Notes: generated by a model from the sequence alone, not told the origin. A DNA stretch of 64,000 nt from Fusibacter ferrireducens (GCF_015352425.1 NZ_JADKNH010000003.1:310001-374000), one strand, 5' to 3'. Counted from the stretch's first letter, positions 7,419 through 16,093 are shown. Numbers and translations: made by a program.

Positions 7419-9533
7419 TTGATGACGACGTATAGTTCTATTGTGGCGATGTGTAATAGAATAAATGATGAGGCGGAAAACGGAGATCAAATCACTCATA
7501 GGGTCAAACTCAATTCTTTAAAGAGCCTTCTAAAAACACTGGATCAGATTTCAGATGATGCTTTAAAAGCGAGAACTTTGGCAAATTATGCCAGAGAATT
7601 GTTGTTTGTCGGAGAAGTTGCTTCAGCCCATGATGCTGCGCTAAAAGCTTTAGATCTTGCTCGAAATTTGGAAGATAAGGATTTAAACCTTAAAGCTATA
7701 AATACTCTGGGTAATGTTCATAATCAGGCTGGTAGATTTGCGTTAGCTCTTGATTACTATCATCAGGGTCTGCGACTTACTGAATACAAGGATCAAAAGG
7801 TCAATTACAAAAGCACTTTAATCAATAATATCGCTACCGTGTACAATTCAATGGGCATGAAAGAAAAAGCGATTAATTATTATTATGAAGCGTTTGAACT
7901 TGCAAGAAAAGAATTTAACATTAAGTCGCAGTACTTAGTTGCGTACAATATAGTAGATCTTCATCTAGAACAAAAGCAGTTGAATGAGGTCCCAACGTAT
8001 TTAAACAAGATGGCAGTTTGCCTTAAATCTGTAAAATATCTTGAAGGCTTATATTTTATTGTTTTAAGTAAATATCTTAGCATTCAAGAGCAGTATAAAG
8101 ATGCTGAAACAGAACTCAAAAAAGCAGAATTGTTGTTTGAAGCGGAGGAAGATCTGATTGGATTAAACGCTGTCATCTTTGAACGCGTTAAACAGCTTTA
8201 TAGGACTGGAAGAGTAGAAGACGCTTTTGTGCTCTGTCAAAAAGTCGTCGAGAATTCTGAAAAGATAGATGATCATGAGATTTTAAGAAATGCACTCAAA
8301 ATGTGCTGTTATTTGACTGAAAAACTTGAGTTAGTTGATATTGGATTCGAAAATTATCGTAAACTTATAAATTATGATGAGAAATTGATGCAGAATCTTT
8401 ATGAGGCAAGCATCTTTCAGCTAACAGAAAAAACAGAAATTGAGTTAAATGAAAAAATAAAAGAGAACAATGAAAAACTCTTTGAAAACATGAGGTTCAT
8501 ACATGAGGTGTCAAAAGACATCTCAAAAGAACAAGATTATGATACTCTAATAGAGCTTATTATACAAAAACTTAAAAGTTTCGTGGCATGTGATGCCATC
8601 GTTATTGGATTATATGATAAGGAAAAGGCATTGATTACAAGGCGTACAATGTATCATGATGGAGAAATATCATCAACTTATGATATTAGTGTTTCCAATA
8701 AAAGCAGTCTTGCGGCGTGGACCATAAGAAATGAAAAAGAAGTCTATACTGGACGGAATACTCAACTCAAGTTATATGATTTTGAGTCCTTAAATGTGAA
8801 TTTTTTAGAGATCACAGTGCCCTATGAGACGGTTTTTTATGTCCCCCTTGTAAATGACAACGAAGTAATTGGCGTTTTTTCTCTTCAAAAATATGAACCC
8901 AATGGGTTCGATTATTACGAACTTGAGATGATAAGGGTTTTTTCCTCTTATATTTCTATTGCAATAACAAATGCTCTTAAAAGTGAACAGATGAAAATTT
9001 TGAATAGAACACTTGAACATATTTCTAGAAGAGATGGACTAAGCGGATTACTCAATAGGAACGCACTAAATGAAGATGTAAAAAAAATATTGAACACCGT
9101 TAGGGCAGATGATTTAGAAATTGCAACAATTTTATGTGATATTGATTTTTTTAAAGAATATAATGATCAATACGGTCATTTGGAAGGTGATCACGCTATC
9201 AAATCGATTTCAGATGTGATTTTTAAAGAGGCATCGGTATTTACGCCATATGTCTATAGATTTGGAGGCGATGAGTTTCTTGTGATTATACCAAACGCAG
9301 ACTATGAAAAGGTAAAAACCCTTGCAAATAAAATGCTAGTTGGGGTCAATGAGCTCAACATTCTTCACAAGGATGTCGGTGTTAATAAAAGAGTTTCAAT
9401 TAGTATTGGTGTGGCCATTTTCGAACACTATGATGTGGATACAAGTGAGGATTTACTGCTTAAAAATGCAGATATTGCCTTGTATGGTTCAAAACGAGTG
9501 GGTAGAAATCAAGTACAAATCATCAAGTTTTAA
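7419..9533 (+). CDS. TPR-GAF-GGDEF diguanylate cyclase
   Basis: Cytoplasmic protein of about 704 residues predicted to make cyclic di-GMP from two GTP. Helical tetratricopeptide-like repeats fill about residues 30-310 (for example NTLGNVHNQAGRFALALDYY), a short coiled coil follows, then a GAF domain (about 345-510) and a GGDEF domain (about 530-704) with intact FGGDEF at about 615-620 and the CDIDFFKEYND metal-binding stretch. The inhibitory RxxD site normally five residues before GGDEF is absent (VFTP there), so product inhibition by that route is unlikely. AGGGGG at 7406-7411 supports TTG 7419 or ATG 7422. It follows the phosphodiesterase directly, giving an opposed enzyme pair. Confidence 0.92.
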   Translation: MMTTYSSIVAMCNRINDEAENGDQITHRVKLNSLKSLLKTLDQISDDALKARTLANYARELLFVGEVASAHDAALKALDLARNLEDKDLNLKAINTLGNVHNQAGRFALALDYYHQGLRLTEYKDQKVNYKSTLINNIATVYNSMGMKEKAINYYYEAFELARKEFNIKSQYLVAYNIVDLHLEQKQLNEVPTYLNKMAVCLKSVKYLEGLYFIVLSKYLSIQEQYKDAETELKKAELLFEAEEDLIGLNAVIFERVKQLYRTGRVEDAFVLCQKVVENSEKIDDHEILRNALKMCCYLTEKLELVDIGFENYRKLINYDEKLMQNLYEASIFQLTEKTEIELNEKIKENNEKLFENMRFIHEVSKDISKEQDYDTLIELIIQKLKSFVACDAIVIGLYDKEKALITRRTMYHDGEISSTYDISVSNKSSLAAWTIRNEKEVYTGRNTQLKLYDFESLNVNFLEITVPYETVFYVPLVNDNEVIGVFSLQKYEPNGFDYYELEMIRVFSSYISIAITNALKSEQMKILNRTLEHISRRDGLSGLLNRNALNEDVKKILNTVRADDLEIATILCDIDFFKEYNDQYGHLEGDHAIKSISDVIFKEASVFTPYVYRFGGDEFLVIIPNADYEKVKTLANKMLVGVNELNILHKDVGVNKRVSISIGVAIFEHYDVDTSEDLLLKNADIALYGSKRVGRNQVQIIKF

Positions 9534-9549
9534 ATTGTGAATAAAAAAC

Positions 9550-9578
9550 TTGACAGTTTTAAAAATGATTGATAAGAT
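9550..9578 (+). promoter_or_regulatory. Sigma-A-type promoter
   Basis: TTGACA (9550-9555), 17-base spacer, TAAGAT (9573-9578). No long coding frame follows before the terminator at 9763, so it may drive a short RNA of about 200 nt. Expression is inferred. Confidence 0.65.
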
Positions 9579-9584
9579 ATTAAC

Positions 9585-9787
9585 AAACATATTCAAAATT
9601 TATGAGTATTTAATTGAACTTGTGAATTTTGTCTAATAATTTTTACCGACCTAACAGAGCAGAGATTCTAATCTGAAAGGAAGTAATCAATCATGATTTA
9701 TTTCATCTTTTTCACAAACACCGTTTGATTGGAAGAGTATGAAACCTTTCTGTTGTGATATGACCTTCTCTTTGAGAAGGTTTTTTT
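9585..9787 (+). ncRNA. Candidate short noncoding transcript or leader
   Basis: Bounded by a good promoter and a strong terminator, this 200-nt stretch has no sizeable frame. It holds a CAAAATT/AATTTTG dyad near its start and an 11-codon mini-frame beginning MIYFIFFTNTV at about 9694 preceded by AAAGGAAG. I do not recognise a known RNA family. Confidence 0.4.
9763..9787 (+). terminator. Rho-independent terminator
   Basis: ACCTTCTC (9763-9770), TTT loop, GAGAAGGT (9774-9781), then seven T. It ends either the cyclase transcript or the short transcript started at 9550. Confidence 0.88.
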
Positions 9788-9792
9788 AGTAA

Positions 9793-9893
9793 AACAATAA
9801 AATTTGAGCCAAAAGATTTTCTCCGAGGCATCAATCGGGAAAATTGTCAGTGAAAATTGGTTTGAGGCATCGAGAGATGGTTCGAATGTTGTT
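9793..9893 (+). repeat. Intergenic hairpin repeat, copy 2
   Basis: Begins AACAATAAAATTTGAGCC and ends GGTTCGAATGTTGTT, which pair as inverted ends. An inner hairpin pairs GATTTTC-CCGA with TCGG-GAAAATT, and CATC-GAGA-GATG forms a small stem near the end. The first 51 bases from 9794 are repeated without change at 10008-10058. It starts six bases after a terminator. Confidence 0.8.
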
Positions 9894-9896
9894 AGA

Positions 9897-10004
9897 AATC
9901 ACTAGTTTTCGTCCAGCCTAGAGGCAGGAATGTACAGCCTGCTCTGGGCGGTTAGACGAGAACGAGTCCGGAAAAACAAAACATGGTTTTGGCGGACAGT
10001 GATT
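9897..10004 (+). ncRNA. Candidate three-way-junction structured RNA
   Basis: Three nested or adjacent stems are visible. Outer stem AATCACT (9897-9903) with AGTGATT (9998-10004). First arm GTTTTCGTC (9905-9913) with GACGAGAAC (9955-9963), extended inside by CCTAGAGGCAGG with CCTGC-TCTGGG. Second arm GTCCG (9966-9970) with CGGAC (9993-9997), extended by AAAAC/GTTTT. It has higher GC than its surroundings and lies between two copies of a repeat, about 110 bases before the hydrogenase regulator gene. It could be a riboswitch-like leader, a small RNA or part of a mobile repeat; I do not recognise the family. Confidence 0.5.
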
Positions 10005-10007
10005 CAT

Positions 10008-10075
10008 ACAATAAAATTTGAGCCAAAAGATTTTCTCCGAGGCATCAATCGGGAAAATCATTTTAAGGCATATTG
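10008..10075 (+). repeat. Intergenic hairpin repeat, partial copy 3
   Basis: Bases 10008-10058 repeat 9794-9844 exactly (51 bp), including the GATTTTC...GAAAAT inner hairpin. The right half has diverged or is lost: CATTTTAAGGCATATTGG replaces the expected end. Lies just before the TM1266-type gene. Confidence 0.75.
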
Positions 10076-10117
10076 GCATTAATTTGAGTAGGCTTAGTTC
10101 GTTATCGGGAGGTAGAA

Positions 10118-10378
10118 ATGATTAAAAAAGTAGCTGTAATCAGCGCAATATTAGAAGATGCACAGGGCGTTCAAAGTAGATTTAATGAAATTGTATCCGA
10201 GTTTAAAGACATTGTCAGAGGTCGAACGGGCATCCCTTTCGATCAATATGGCATATCGGTCATTACGATTATAGTGATCGGTGAAATGGATGAGATCAAT
10301 GGGCTCACAGGAAAACTTGGGAATCTTAAAAATGTTTCAGTTAAAACGTCTATTTCGAAAAAGTCTGTTGATGCATAA
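10118..10378 (+). CDS. TM1266-family [FeFe]-hydrogenase-associated putative regulator
   Basis: An 86-residue ACT/NikR-C-terminal-like protein of the TM1266 type, a family found beside [FeFe]-hydrogenase maturation genes and proposed, not proven, to be regulatory. The sequence starts KKVAVISAILED and carries GRTGIPF and a GEMDEINGLTGKLG stretch typical of the family; it has no DNA-binding domain of its own. GGGAGGT precedes ATG 10118. hydG begins 26 bases after its stop, so cotranscription is expected. A ligand is unknown. Confidence 0.85.
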   Translation: MIKKVAVISAILEDAQGVQSRFNEIVSEFKDIVRGRTGIPFDQYGISVITIIVIGEMDEINGLTGKLGNLKNVSVKTSISKKSVDA

Positions 10379-10404
10379 TTTACATTGAAAATGGAGGCAA
10401 AATT

Positions 10405-11817
10405 ATGAAATACAACGACCATAATTACACTGAAGCTAATTTCATCAACCACGAGTTGATCGGTCAAATTTTAGAAAATGCAAAAAATGTATCCAATGAA
10501 GAAATTCAAGAAGTTATCCGAAAAGCCGCAGATAAAAAGGGCTTGACCTATGAAGAAATTGCGATTTTATTACAAGCTGAATCCGAGGCACATGTGTCTC
10601 AGATCTACAAAATTGCTGAGAAGATCAAAAGTGAAATTTATGGAAATCGAGTTGTTATTTTTGCACCTCTATATGTAAGTGATTATTGTGTTAACAACTG
10701 TAAATATTGTGGTTATAAACGTGAAAATAAGTTTGCCCGAAGAAAACTTTCTGAGGAAGAAATCAGAGCAGAGGTTAGAATCCTTGAAAAGATGGGACAT
10801 AAGCGCATTGCTTTAGAGGCGGGGGAAGATCCAGTCAATTGCAATATAGACTATATATTGGATGCAATGAAAACGATCTATAGCGAAGCAAGCGAAAAGA
10901 GCAATATCAGACGGATCAATGTGAATATTGCATCGACAACAGTTGAAAATTATAAAAAGTTGAAAGCGGCAGATATTGGCACCTATATACTGTTCCAAGA
11001 GACCTATCATAAACCCACTTATGAAGATATGCATCCAAAGTGTATCAAAGGTGATTACGAGTATCATCTAACTGCATTTGACCGTTCTATGCAAGGCGGT
11101 GTGGACGATGTGGGTGCAGGGGTATTATTTGGGCTTGCAGATTATAAATTTGAAGTATTGGCTCTTATGATGCATAACAAGCACCTTGAAGACAATTATG
11201 GCGTTGGATTCCATACGATCTCTGTGCCACGCATCAAAAAAGCTGAGGGCATGGAAATGACTGAATTCAATTCATTGATAGATGATGCGACTTTTAAAAA
11301 GATTGTTGCAATACTACGAATAGCAGTGCCCTTTACAGGCTTGATATTGTCCACAAGAGAGACTGAAGAAATCAGAAATGAATTGCTTCATCATGGCATA
11401 TCCCAATTGAGTGCAGGTTCATGTACTGGTGTTGGCGGCTACAAGGAAGAAGAAGAAGGCAACCATGACATAAAACAGTTTGCAATTTCAGATGAACGAT
11501 CGCCAATTGAGGTATTAAAGGGATTGATTAGAGATGGTTTTATTCCTAGTTATTGTACATCATGCTATAGAATGGGGCGTACTGGGGATCGATTTATGAA
11601 ACTTGCAAAATCAGGAGAGATTCAACATGTGTGTCAACCTAATGCTCTAATGACATTAAAAGAGTATGTCCTTGATTTTGGGGACGCTGAATTAAGGGAA
11701 ATGGCAGATCATTTTATTGCACAAGAAATTGAAAAAATCAAAAAGCCTGAGACCAAACAAGTGGTGATACAGGGCCTAAGAGATTTATCTGAGGGCAAAA
11801 GAGATATATTTTTATAG
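10405..11817 (+). CDS. hydG: [FeFe]-hydrogenase H-cluster maturase HydG (radical SAM tyrosine lyase)
   Basis: Cytoplasmic radical SAM enzyme of 470 residues that cleaves tyrosine to supply the CO and cyanide ligands, as an Fe(CO)2(CN) synthon, for the hydrogenase H-cluster. The radical SAM motif is CVNNCKYC (Cys95, Cys99, Cys102). The second, C-terminal cluster motif that separates HydG from ThiH is present: CTSC (Cys384, Cys387) and Cys410, a CX2CX22C pattern. Length matches the family. GGAGG precedes ATG 10405. hydF starts within 20 bases. The third maturase, HydE, and a hydrogenase structural gene are not in the window. Confidence 0.96.
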   Translation: MKYNDHNYTEANFINHELIGQILENAKNVSNEEIQEVIRKAADKKGLTYEEIAILLQAESEAHVSQIYKIAEKIKSEIYGNRVVIFAPLYVSDYCVNNCKYCGYKRENKFARRKLSEEEIRAEVRILEKMGHKRIALEAGEDPVNCNIDYILDAMKTIYSEASEKSNIRRINVNIASTTVENYKKLKAADIGTYILFQETYHKPTYEDMHPKCIKGDYEYHLTAFDRSMQGGVDDVGAGVLFGLADYKFEVLALMMHNKHLEDNYGVGFHTISVPRIKKAEGMEMTEFNSLIDDATFKKIVAILRIAVPFTGLILSTRETEEIRNELLHHGISQLSAGSCTGVGGYKEEEEGNHDIKQFAISDERSPIEVLKGLIRDGFIPSYCTSCYRMGRTGDRFMKLAKSGEIQHVCQPNALMTLKEYVLDFGDAELREMADHFIAQEIEKIKKPETKQVVIQGLRDLSEGKRDIFL

Positions 11818-11833
11818 ATGAGTGAGGATAGAC

Positions 11834-13030
11834 ATGAATAAAACACCTAATGCAAATCGATTTCACATTGGCATTTATGGCAACAGGAACGCAGGCAAAT
11901 CATCCCTTTTTAATGCGATTATAGGTCAAGATATTGCAGTTGTATCTGAAGTGGAAGGCACAACAACGGATCCTGTTTTTAAGGCAATGGAACTTATCCC
12001 ATTTGGACCGGTGGTCTTCATAGATACTGCTGGACTTGACGATGAAGGTTTGCTCGGTAATTTAAGGGTAGAAAAGACCAAAAAAATGCTGAGTCGGACA
12101 GATTATGCCATCTATCTGGTGGATGGCACTGCGCCTGATGTTCAGGAATACAGGGACATGACAGATACTTTTAAAAAATACAGAATACCGTTTATGTGCG
12201 TTGTCAATAAATCGGATTTAATGGATGAGGTTCAGCGGCAAGTGATTCGTTCGAATTTTGGAGAGGTTACATTTGTATCCACTAAAGTGTTGTCGGACAT
12301 TCATGACCTCAATCAAAAATTGATGGGTCAATTGAAAATACTTGAAGAAGAACCTGTCATAGTAGGCGATCTCTTGCCTTATGGCAGTACGGTTGTAATG
12401 GTCGTTCCAATTGATTCTGAAGCGCCAAAGGGCAGAATTATTTTGCCGCAGGTTCAACTGATTCGAGATTGTCTAGATCATGGGATAAAGAGCTTTGTAG
12501 TCAGAGATACAGAACTTGAAGAGGCTTTAAAAGAACTTCCTAAAGTAGATTTGGTTGTGACAGATTCACAGGCTTTTGCTGAAGTGAGTAAAATAGTGCC
12601 TAAACACATTAAGTTGACGAGCTTCTCAATCCTTTTTGCGCGTCAAAAGGGCGACATAAAGCGTTTGATTGAAGGCGTAAACGCTTTTAAGGCATTAAGG
12701 GCAAATGCTAAAATTTTAATTTCTGAGAGCTGTACACACAATTATTCTCATGAAGACATAGGACGTGTTAAAATTCCTAAGTTGATTCGAAATAAAATAT
12801 CAAACCAAGTGGATATTAGTTTTGCCATGGGTCAAGATTTTCCAGAAAATCCAAATGAATTTGATATGATTATTCACTGTGGCGCGTGTATGATGAATCG
12901 AAAGAGCATGCAAACAAGAATTGATTTGTGTGAAACTCAAAACGTGTATATTACGAATTATGGGCTGGCACTGGCTTATTTCAGTGGCATATTGGAGCGA
13001 AGCATTGAAATTTTAAATTTAGAGATATAG
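11834..13030 (+). CDS. hydF: [FeFe]-hydrogenase H-cluster maturation GTPase HydF
   Basis: Scaffold GTPase of 398 residues on which the H-cluster subunit is assembled before transfer to apo-hydrogenase. The GTPase domain has GNRNAGKSS (P-loop), a conserved TTT switch, DTAG and NKSD. The C-terminal cluster-binding residues CTH (Cys300, His302) and HCGAC (His348, Cys349, Cys352) match the CxH...HCxxC pattern of HydF. ATG 11834 is preferred with GTGAGG upstream; an in-frame GTG lies at 11822. It follows hydG by 16 bases and ends the operon; a terminator starts at 13082. Confidence 0.95.
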   Translation: MNKTPNANRFHIGIYGNRNAGKSSLFNAIIGQDIAVVSEVEGTTTDPVFKAMELIPFGPVVFIDTAGLDDEGLLGNLRVEKTKKMLSRTDYAIYLVDGTAPDVQEYRDMTDTFKKYRIPFMCVVNKSDLMDEVQRQVIRSNFGEVTFVSTKVLSDIHDLNQKLMGQLKILEEEPVIVGDLLPYGSTVVMVVPIDSEAPKGRIILPQVQLIRDCLDHGIKSFVVRDTELEEALKELPKVDLVVTDSQAFAEVSKIVPKHIKLTSFSILFARQKGDIKRLIEGVNAFKALRANAKILISESCTHNYSHEDIGRVKIPKLIRNKISNQVDISFAMGQDFPENPNEFDMIIHCGACMMNRKSMQTRIDLCETQNVYITNYGLALAYFSGILERSIEILNLEI

Positions 13031-13081
13031 ATAGCGTATAATCGTAAAGGATTATCATAAAGTAAAGTATAATCAGAAGAT

Positions 13082-13133
13082 AAAAGGCATATTCCAGAAG
13101 TTGAAAGACTTTTGGGAAGTGCCTTTTATTTTT
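13082..13133 (+). terminator. Terminator after hydF
   Basis: AAAAGGCA (13082-13089) pairs with TGCCTTTT (13120-13127), and CCAGAAGT pairs inside with ACTTTTGG; the stem runs into a T-rich tract. Confidence 0.8.
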
Positions 13134-13161
13134 ATGTAAAGATTATGTAAGAACCATGCTT

Positions 13162-13190
13162 TTTACATCAAATTAAAGTGATATTAACAT
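13162..13190 (+). promoter_or_regulatory. Possible promoter of the Ugp-like transporter operon
   Basis: TTTACA (13162-13167) and TAACAT (13185-13190) with a 17-base spacer, about 60 bases before the ATPase gene. Both hexamers are imperfect. Confidence 0.35.
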
Positions 13191-13252
13191 AATTGAATTA
13201 GACTGATCCCAAGAGAGTAAACTTCATTTATAAAGTCAGAAAGGAGAACAAA

Positions 13253-14326
13253 ATGTACAAAATTGAGCTCGTAGGTATTGATAAAGCGTACGAGAAAGAT
13301 CTACAAGTCATAGACAATCTCAATTTAAAAATTGAAGAAGGCAGTTTTACAATTTTAGTTGGACCGTCAGGATGTGGTAAATCAACAACCCTTCGAATGA
13401 TTGCTGGCTTAGAGCAAGAATCAGACGGTGAAATATTCATAAGTGGCAAGTCGATGCACAATATTGAGCCAGGTGATCGAGATATTGCAATGGTTTTCCA
13501 AAATTATGCACTTTATCCTACGATGACTGTAAGGGACAACATAGAATTTGGTCTTAAAAACAACAAGATCCCCAAAGTAGAGCGAAACCAGAGAATTCAA
13601 GAAATATGTGATATCTTAGGCATTTCAGAGTATCTTGCGCGTAAGCCACAGTCCTTATCTGGAGGGCAAAGACAAAGAGTTGCATTGGCAAGGGCAATGG
13701 TGAAAAAGCCTTCCGTCTTTTTAATGGATGAACCTTTATCCAATCTGGATGCTAAACTTAGAAACCAAATTAGGACTGAACTGATTGAGCTGCATCGAAA
13801 ACTAAAGACGACTTTTGTCTATGTAACTCATGATCAAGTGGAAGCGCTTTCCATGGGCACACACATTGTATTGCTCAATAAGGGGAAGATTATGCAACAA
13901 GGTCCTCCACTTGAAATCTATAACGATCCTCAGAATATTTTTACAGCACAATTTATTGGCAGTCCTCCAATGAACATTCTTCATGCCAAAGATTTCTCCT
14001 ATTTAGATGGCTTTGATGAGCGGGTAGAGTATGTTGGCTTTAGACCAGAACATGGTCAAATTAGCAAGATTCGGTCGGTAAATCCTTCTCAAGAAGGACT
14101 TGAGCTAGCAGGTCAAATAAATACTTATGAAATATTGGGGTCAGAAATTCTCTATAAGATTGAAACAAAATATGGTTCGATCAATTTAAAGACATTCGAT
14201 ATGAGAGAAGTCTATGAAGGTCGAGTGAGTATTCTTATTTCAAACGATAAACTTTGCTATTTTGATCGTGATGAAAATAGAATTTATGAAAAGGCGGTAC
14301 CACGTGATCAAAAAATATGCAGTTAG
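13253..14326 (+). CDS. ugpC: ABC transporter ATPase, UgpC/MalK type
   Basis: Energises the import system encoded by the next three genes. The 357-residue protein has GPSGCGKST (Walker A), an FQNYALYPTMTV Q-loop, the LSGGQRQRVALARA signature, LMDEPLSNLDAKLR and the VTHDQ switch. The C-terminal third (from about residue 235) is the oligonucleotide-binding-like regulatory fold usual for the sugar or glycerol-phosphate (CUT1) class. AAAGGAGAAC precedes ATG 13253. Its end overlaps the next gene. The gene name is by context with a phosphodiesterase; a sugar substrate is also possible. Confidence 0.88.
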   Translation: MYKIELVGIDKAYEKDLQVIDNLNLKIEEGSFTILVGPSGCGKSTTLRMIAGLEQESDGEIFISGKSMHNIEPGDRDIAMVFQNYALYPTMTVRDNIEFGLKNNKIPKVERNQRIQEICDILGISEYLARKPQSLSGGQRQRVALARAMVKKPSVFLMDEPLSNLDAKLRNQIRTELIELHRKLKTTFVYVTHDQVEALSMGTHIVLLNKGKIMQQGPPLEIYNDPQNIFTAQFIGSPPMNILHAKDFSYLDGFDERVEYVGFRPEHGQISKIRSVNPSQEGLELAGQINTYEILGSEILYKIETKYGSINLKTFDMREVYEGRVSILISNDKLCYFDRDENRIYEKAVPRDQKICS

Positions 14327-15257
14327 TAATCATTCTCAAGTTGGGGCGCATTTTGATGATAAAGCGTCCATAAGTTTTAATATGGACCTTCTCAAACATA
14401 TTGGGAAAGTGGTCTTTCCATATGGACTGATAGCACCTTCCATGATGATCTTTTTGATTTTTATGATCTATCCAATACTGTATATGATCTATCTGAGTTT
14501 TCAAAAATGGAATATGCTTAGCGATAAAGTATTTATCGGTGTTCAAAATTATGACAAGTTATTTGTGGATCCGGACTTCTATCAAGTGATGATCACCACC
14601 GTAAAATTTATGGTTGGAACTGTGAGTGTGTCTGTTGTTCTCGCTTTATTGCTTGCATTATACTTAAATCAAAATACAGCGATAAATCGTTTTTTGCAGG
14701 GCGTCATTTTTGCGCCTTATATCGTATCACTTGTTTCAATTGCCTTTATCTTCATGTGGATGATGGACAGTGACTTAGGCCTACTCAACTATATTTTAAA
14801 TCTTTTGCATTTGCCCACAGTGAGATGGCTAGAAGATCCTAAAGTTGCCATCTACGCACTTGTACTTGTTAATATCTGGAAAGGCGTGGGCTATTATACC
14901 ATTATTTTTATTTCGGCCTTTCAAAGTATACCGCCTTACTTATATGAAGCGGCTAAATTGGATAAATCCAATAGGTATAGAACTTTTTTTAAGATTACAT
15001 TGCCCATGATTTCACCAACATTATTCTTCATTACTTTAACTGGTATTATAGGTGGTTTAAAAGTATTTGAAACTATAAATATCATGACAATGGGGTCGAA
15101 CAATACCAATACACTTGTATATAGTCTATATCAATATGGATTTTCATTTCATAAAATTGGATATGCTTCTGCAATTGGCGTCGTCTTGATGGTTATTATT
15201 GGCACGGTCACCTTCTTTTATTTCAATACGCTGAGCAAGCGCGTCCATTATAGATAG
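14304..15257 (+). CDS. ugpA: ABC transporter permease, UgpA/MalF type
   Basis: Membrane subunit of a CUT1-class importer with about six transmembrane helices, the first being LIAPSMMIFLIFMIYPILYM. The cytoplasmic EAA loop that contacts the ATPase is YLYEAAKLDKSNRYRTFFKI. The frame is open from 14262; GTG 14304 is preferred because AAGGCGG (14291-14297) lies six bases upstream, giving a 23-base overlap with the ATPase gene. The start is uncertain and ATG 14382 is possible. The second permease follows nine bases later. Confidence 0.87.
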   Translation: MIKKYAVSNHSQVGAHFDDKASISFNMDLLKHIGKVVFPYGLIAPSMMIFLIFMIYPILYMIYLSFQKWNMLSDKVFIGVQNYDKLFVDPDFYQVMITTVKFMVGTVSVSVVLALLLALYLNQNTAINRFLQGVIFAPYIVSLVSIAFIFMWMMDSDLGLLNYILNLLHLPTVRWLEDPKVAIYALVLVNIWKGVGYYTIIFISAFQSIPPYLYEAAKLDKSNRYRTFFKITLPMISPTLFFITLTGIIGGLKVFETINIMTMGSNNTNTLVYSLYQYGFSFHKIGYASAIGVVLMVIIGTVTFFYFNTLSKRVHYR

Positions 15258-15265
15258 GGGGTTAT

Positions 15266-16093
15266 ATGATATTTTCAAATCCAATAAAAATGATCCTAAA
15301 ATGGTTTATAAATCTTATTATTTTTGTGATCTTTTTTATTCCATTTTATTGGATGCTTTTAACAAGCGTTAAATCACTTGGCGAAACGTTGCAATTTCCA
15401 CCCACTTTTTTCGTTTGGAATCCTCATTTTGAAAATTTTAAGAATGCATTTGAAGCGATTCCCTTTCTACAATTTACTTTTAACAGCATCGTGGTTGCCT
15501 TTGGTACAATGATTTTTCAGTTTATAACAATAGTGCCTGCTGCTTATGCTTACGCGCGTTATGATTTTAAGCTTAAGAATCTTTTTTTCGGACTTACACT
15601 TTCCACAATGATGATTCCATCACAATTGATCTTTTTGCCCATATTTTTACTCTTTAGCAAATGGGGCATGATCAATACTTACTGGGCACTTATTTTACCT
15701 TTTGCTTCAAGTGCATTTGGCATTTTTATGTTGAGACAGACTTTTAAGCAAGTTCCAGAAGAGTTGATAGAGGCAGCCAGATTGGATAAAAGCAGCGAAC
15801 TTAAAATTATATTTAAAATTATGCTTCCAATTGCAAAACCCACTGTATTCACCTTGGGCTTGCTGACTTTTATTGAAACATGGAATAATTATTTTTGGCC
15901 TCTGGTAATGACGACGAATGATACGGTCCGCACCTTGCCTTTGGGTATCGCCTCTCTGAGAATGGTAGAAAGCGGTATCAATTATCATCTGGTTATGGCA
16001 GGCAATGTCATCTTGATTTTGCCAATACTCTTTGCCTATTTTTTTGCTCAGCGCCATATTATCGATGCCTTTACTTATATGGGGGAAAAATAG
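15266..16093 (+). CDS. ugpE: ABC transporter permease, UgpE/MalG type
   Basis: Second membrane subunit, 275 residues with about six helices; the first is LIIFVIFFIPFYWMLLTSV. The EAA loop is EELIEAARLDKSSELKIIFK, followed by LPIAKP. AGGGGG lies just before ATG 15266. Partner of the upstream permease. Confidence 0.88.
   Translation: MIFSNPIKMILKWFINLIIFVIFFIPFYWMLLTSVKSLGETLQFPPTFFVWNPHFENFKNAFEAIPFLQFTFNSIVVAFGTMIFQFITIVPAAYAYARYDFKLKNLFFGLTLSTMMIPSQLIFLPIFLLFSKWGMINTYWALILPFASSAFGIFMLRQTFKQVPEELIEAARLDKSSELKIIFKIMLPIAKPTVFTLGLLTFIETWNNYFWPLVMTTNDTVRTLPLGIASLRMVESGINYHLVMAGNVILILPILFAYFFAQRHIIDAFTYMGEK

Noticed and set aside
9897-10004. Integron attC site or insertion sequence
   Set aside because: No attC core sites, integrase or transposase; the stems form a junction instead of a single imperfect palindrome.
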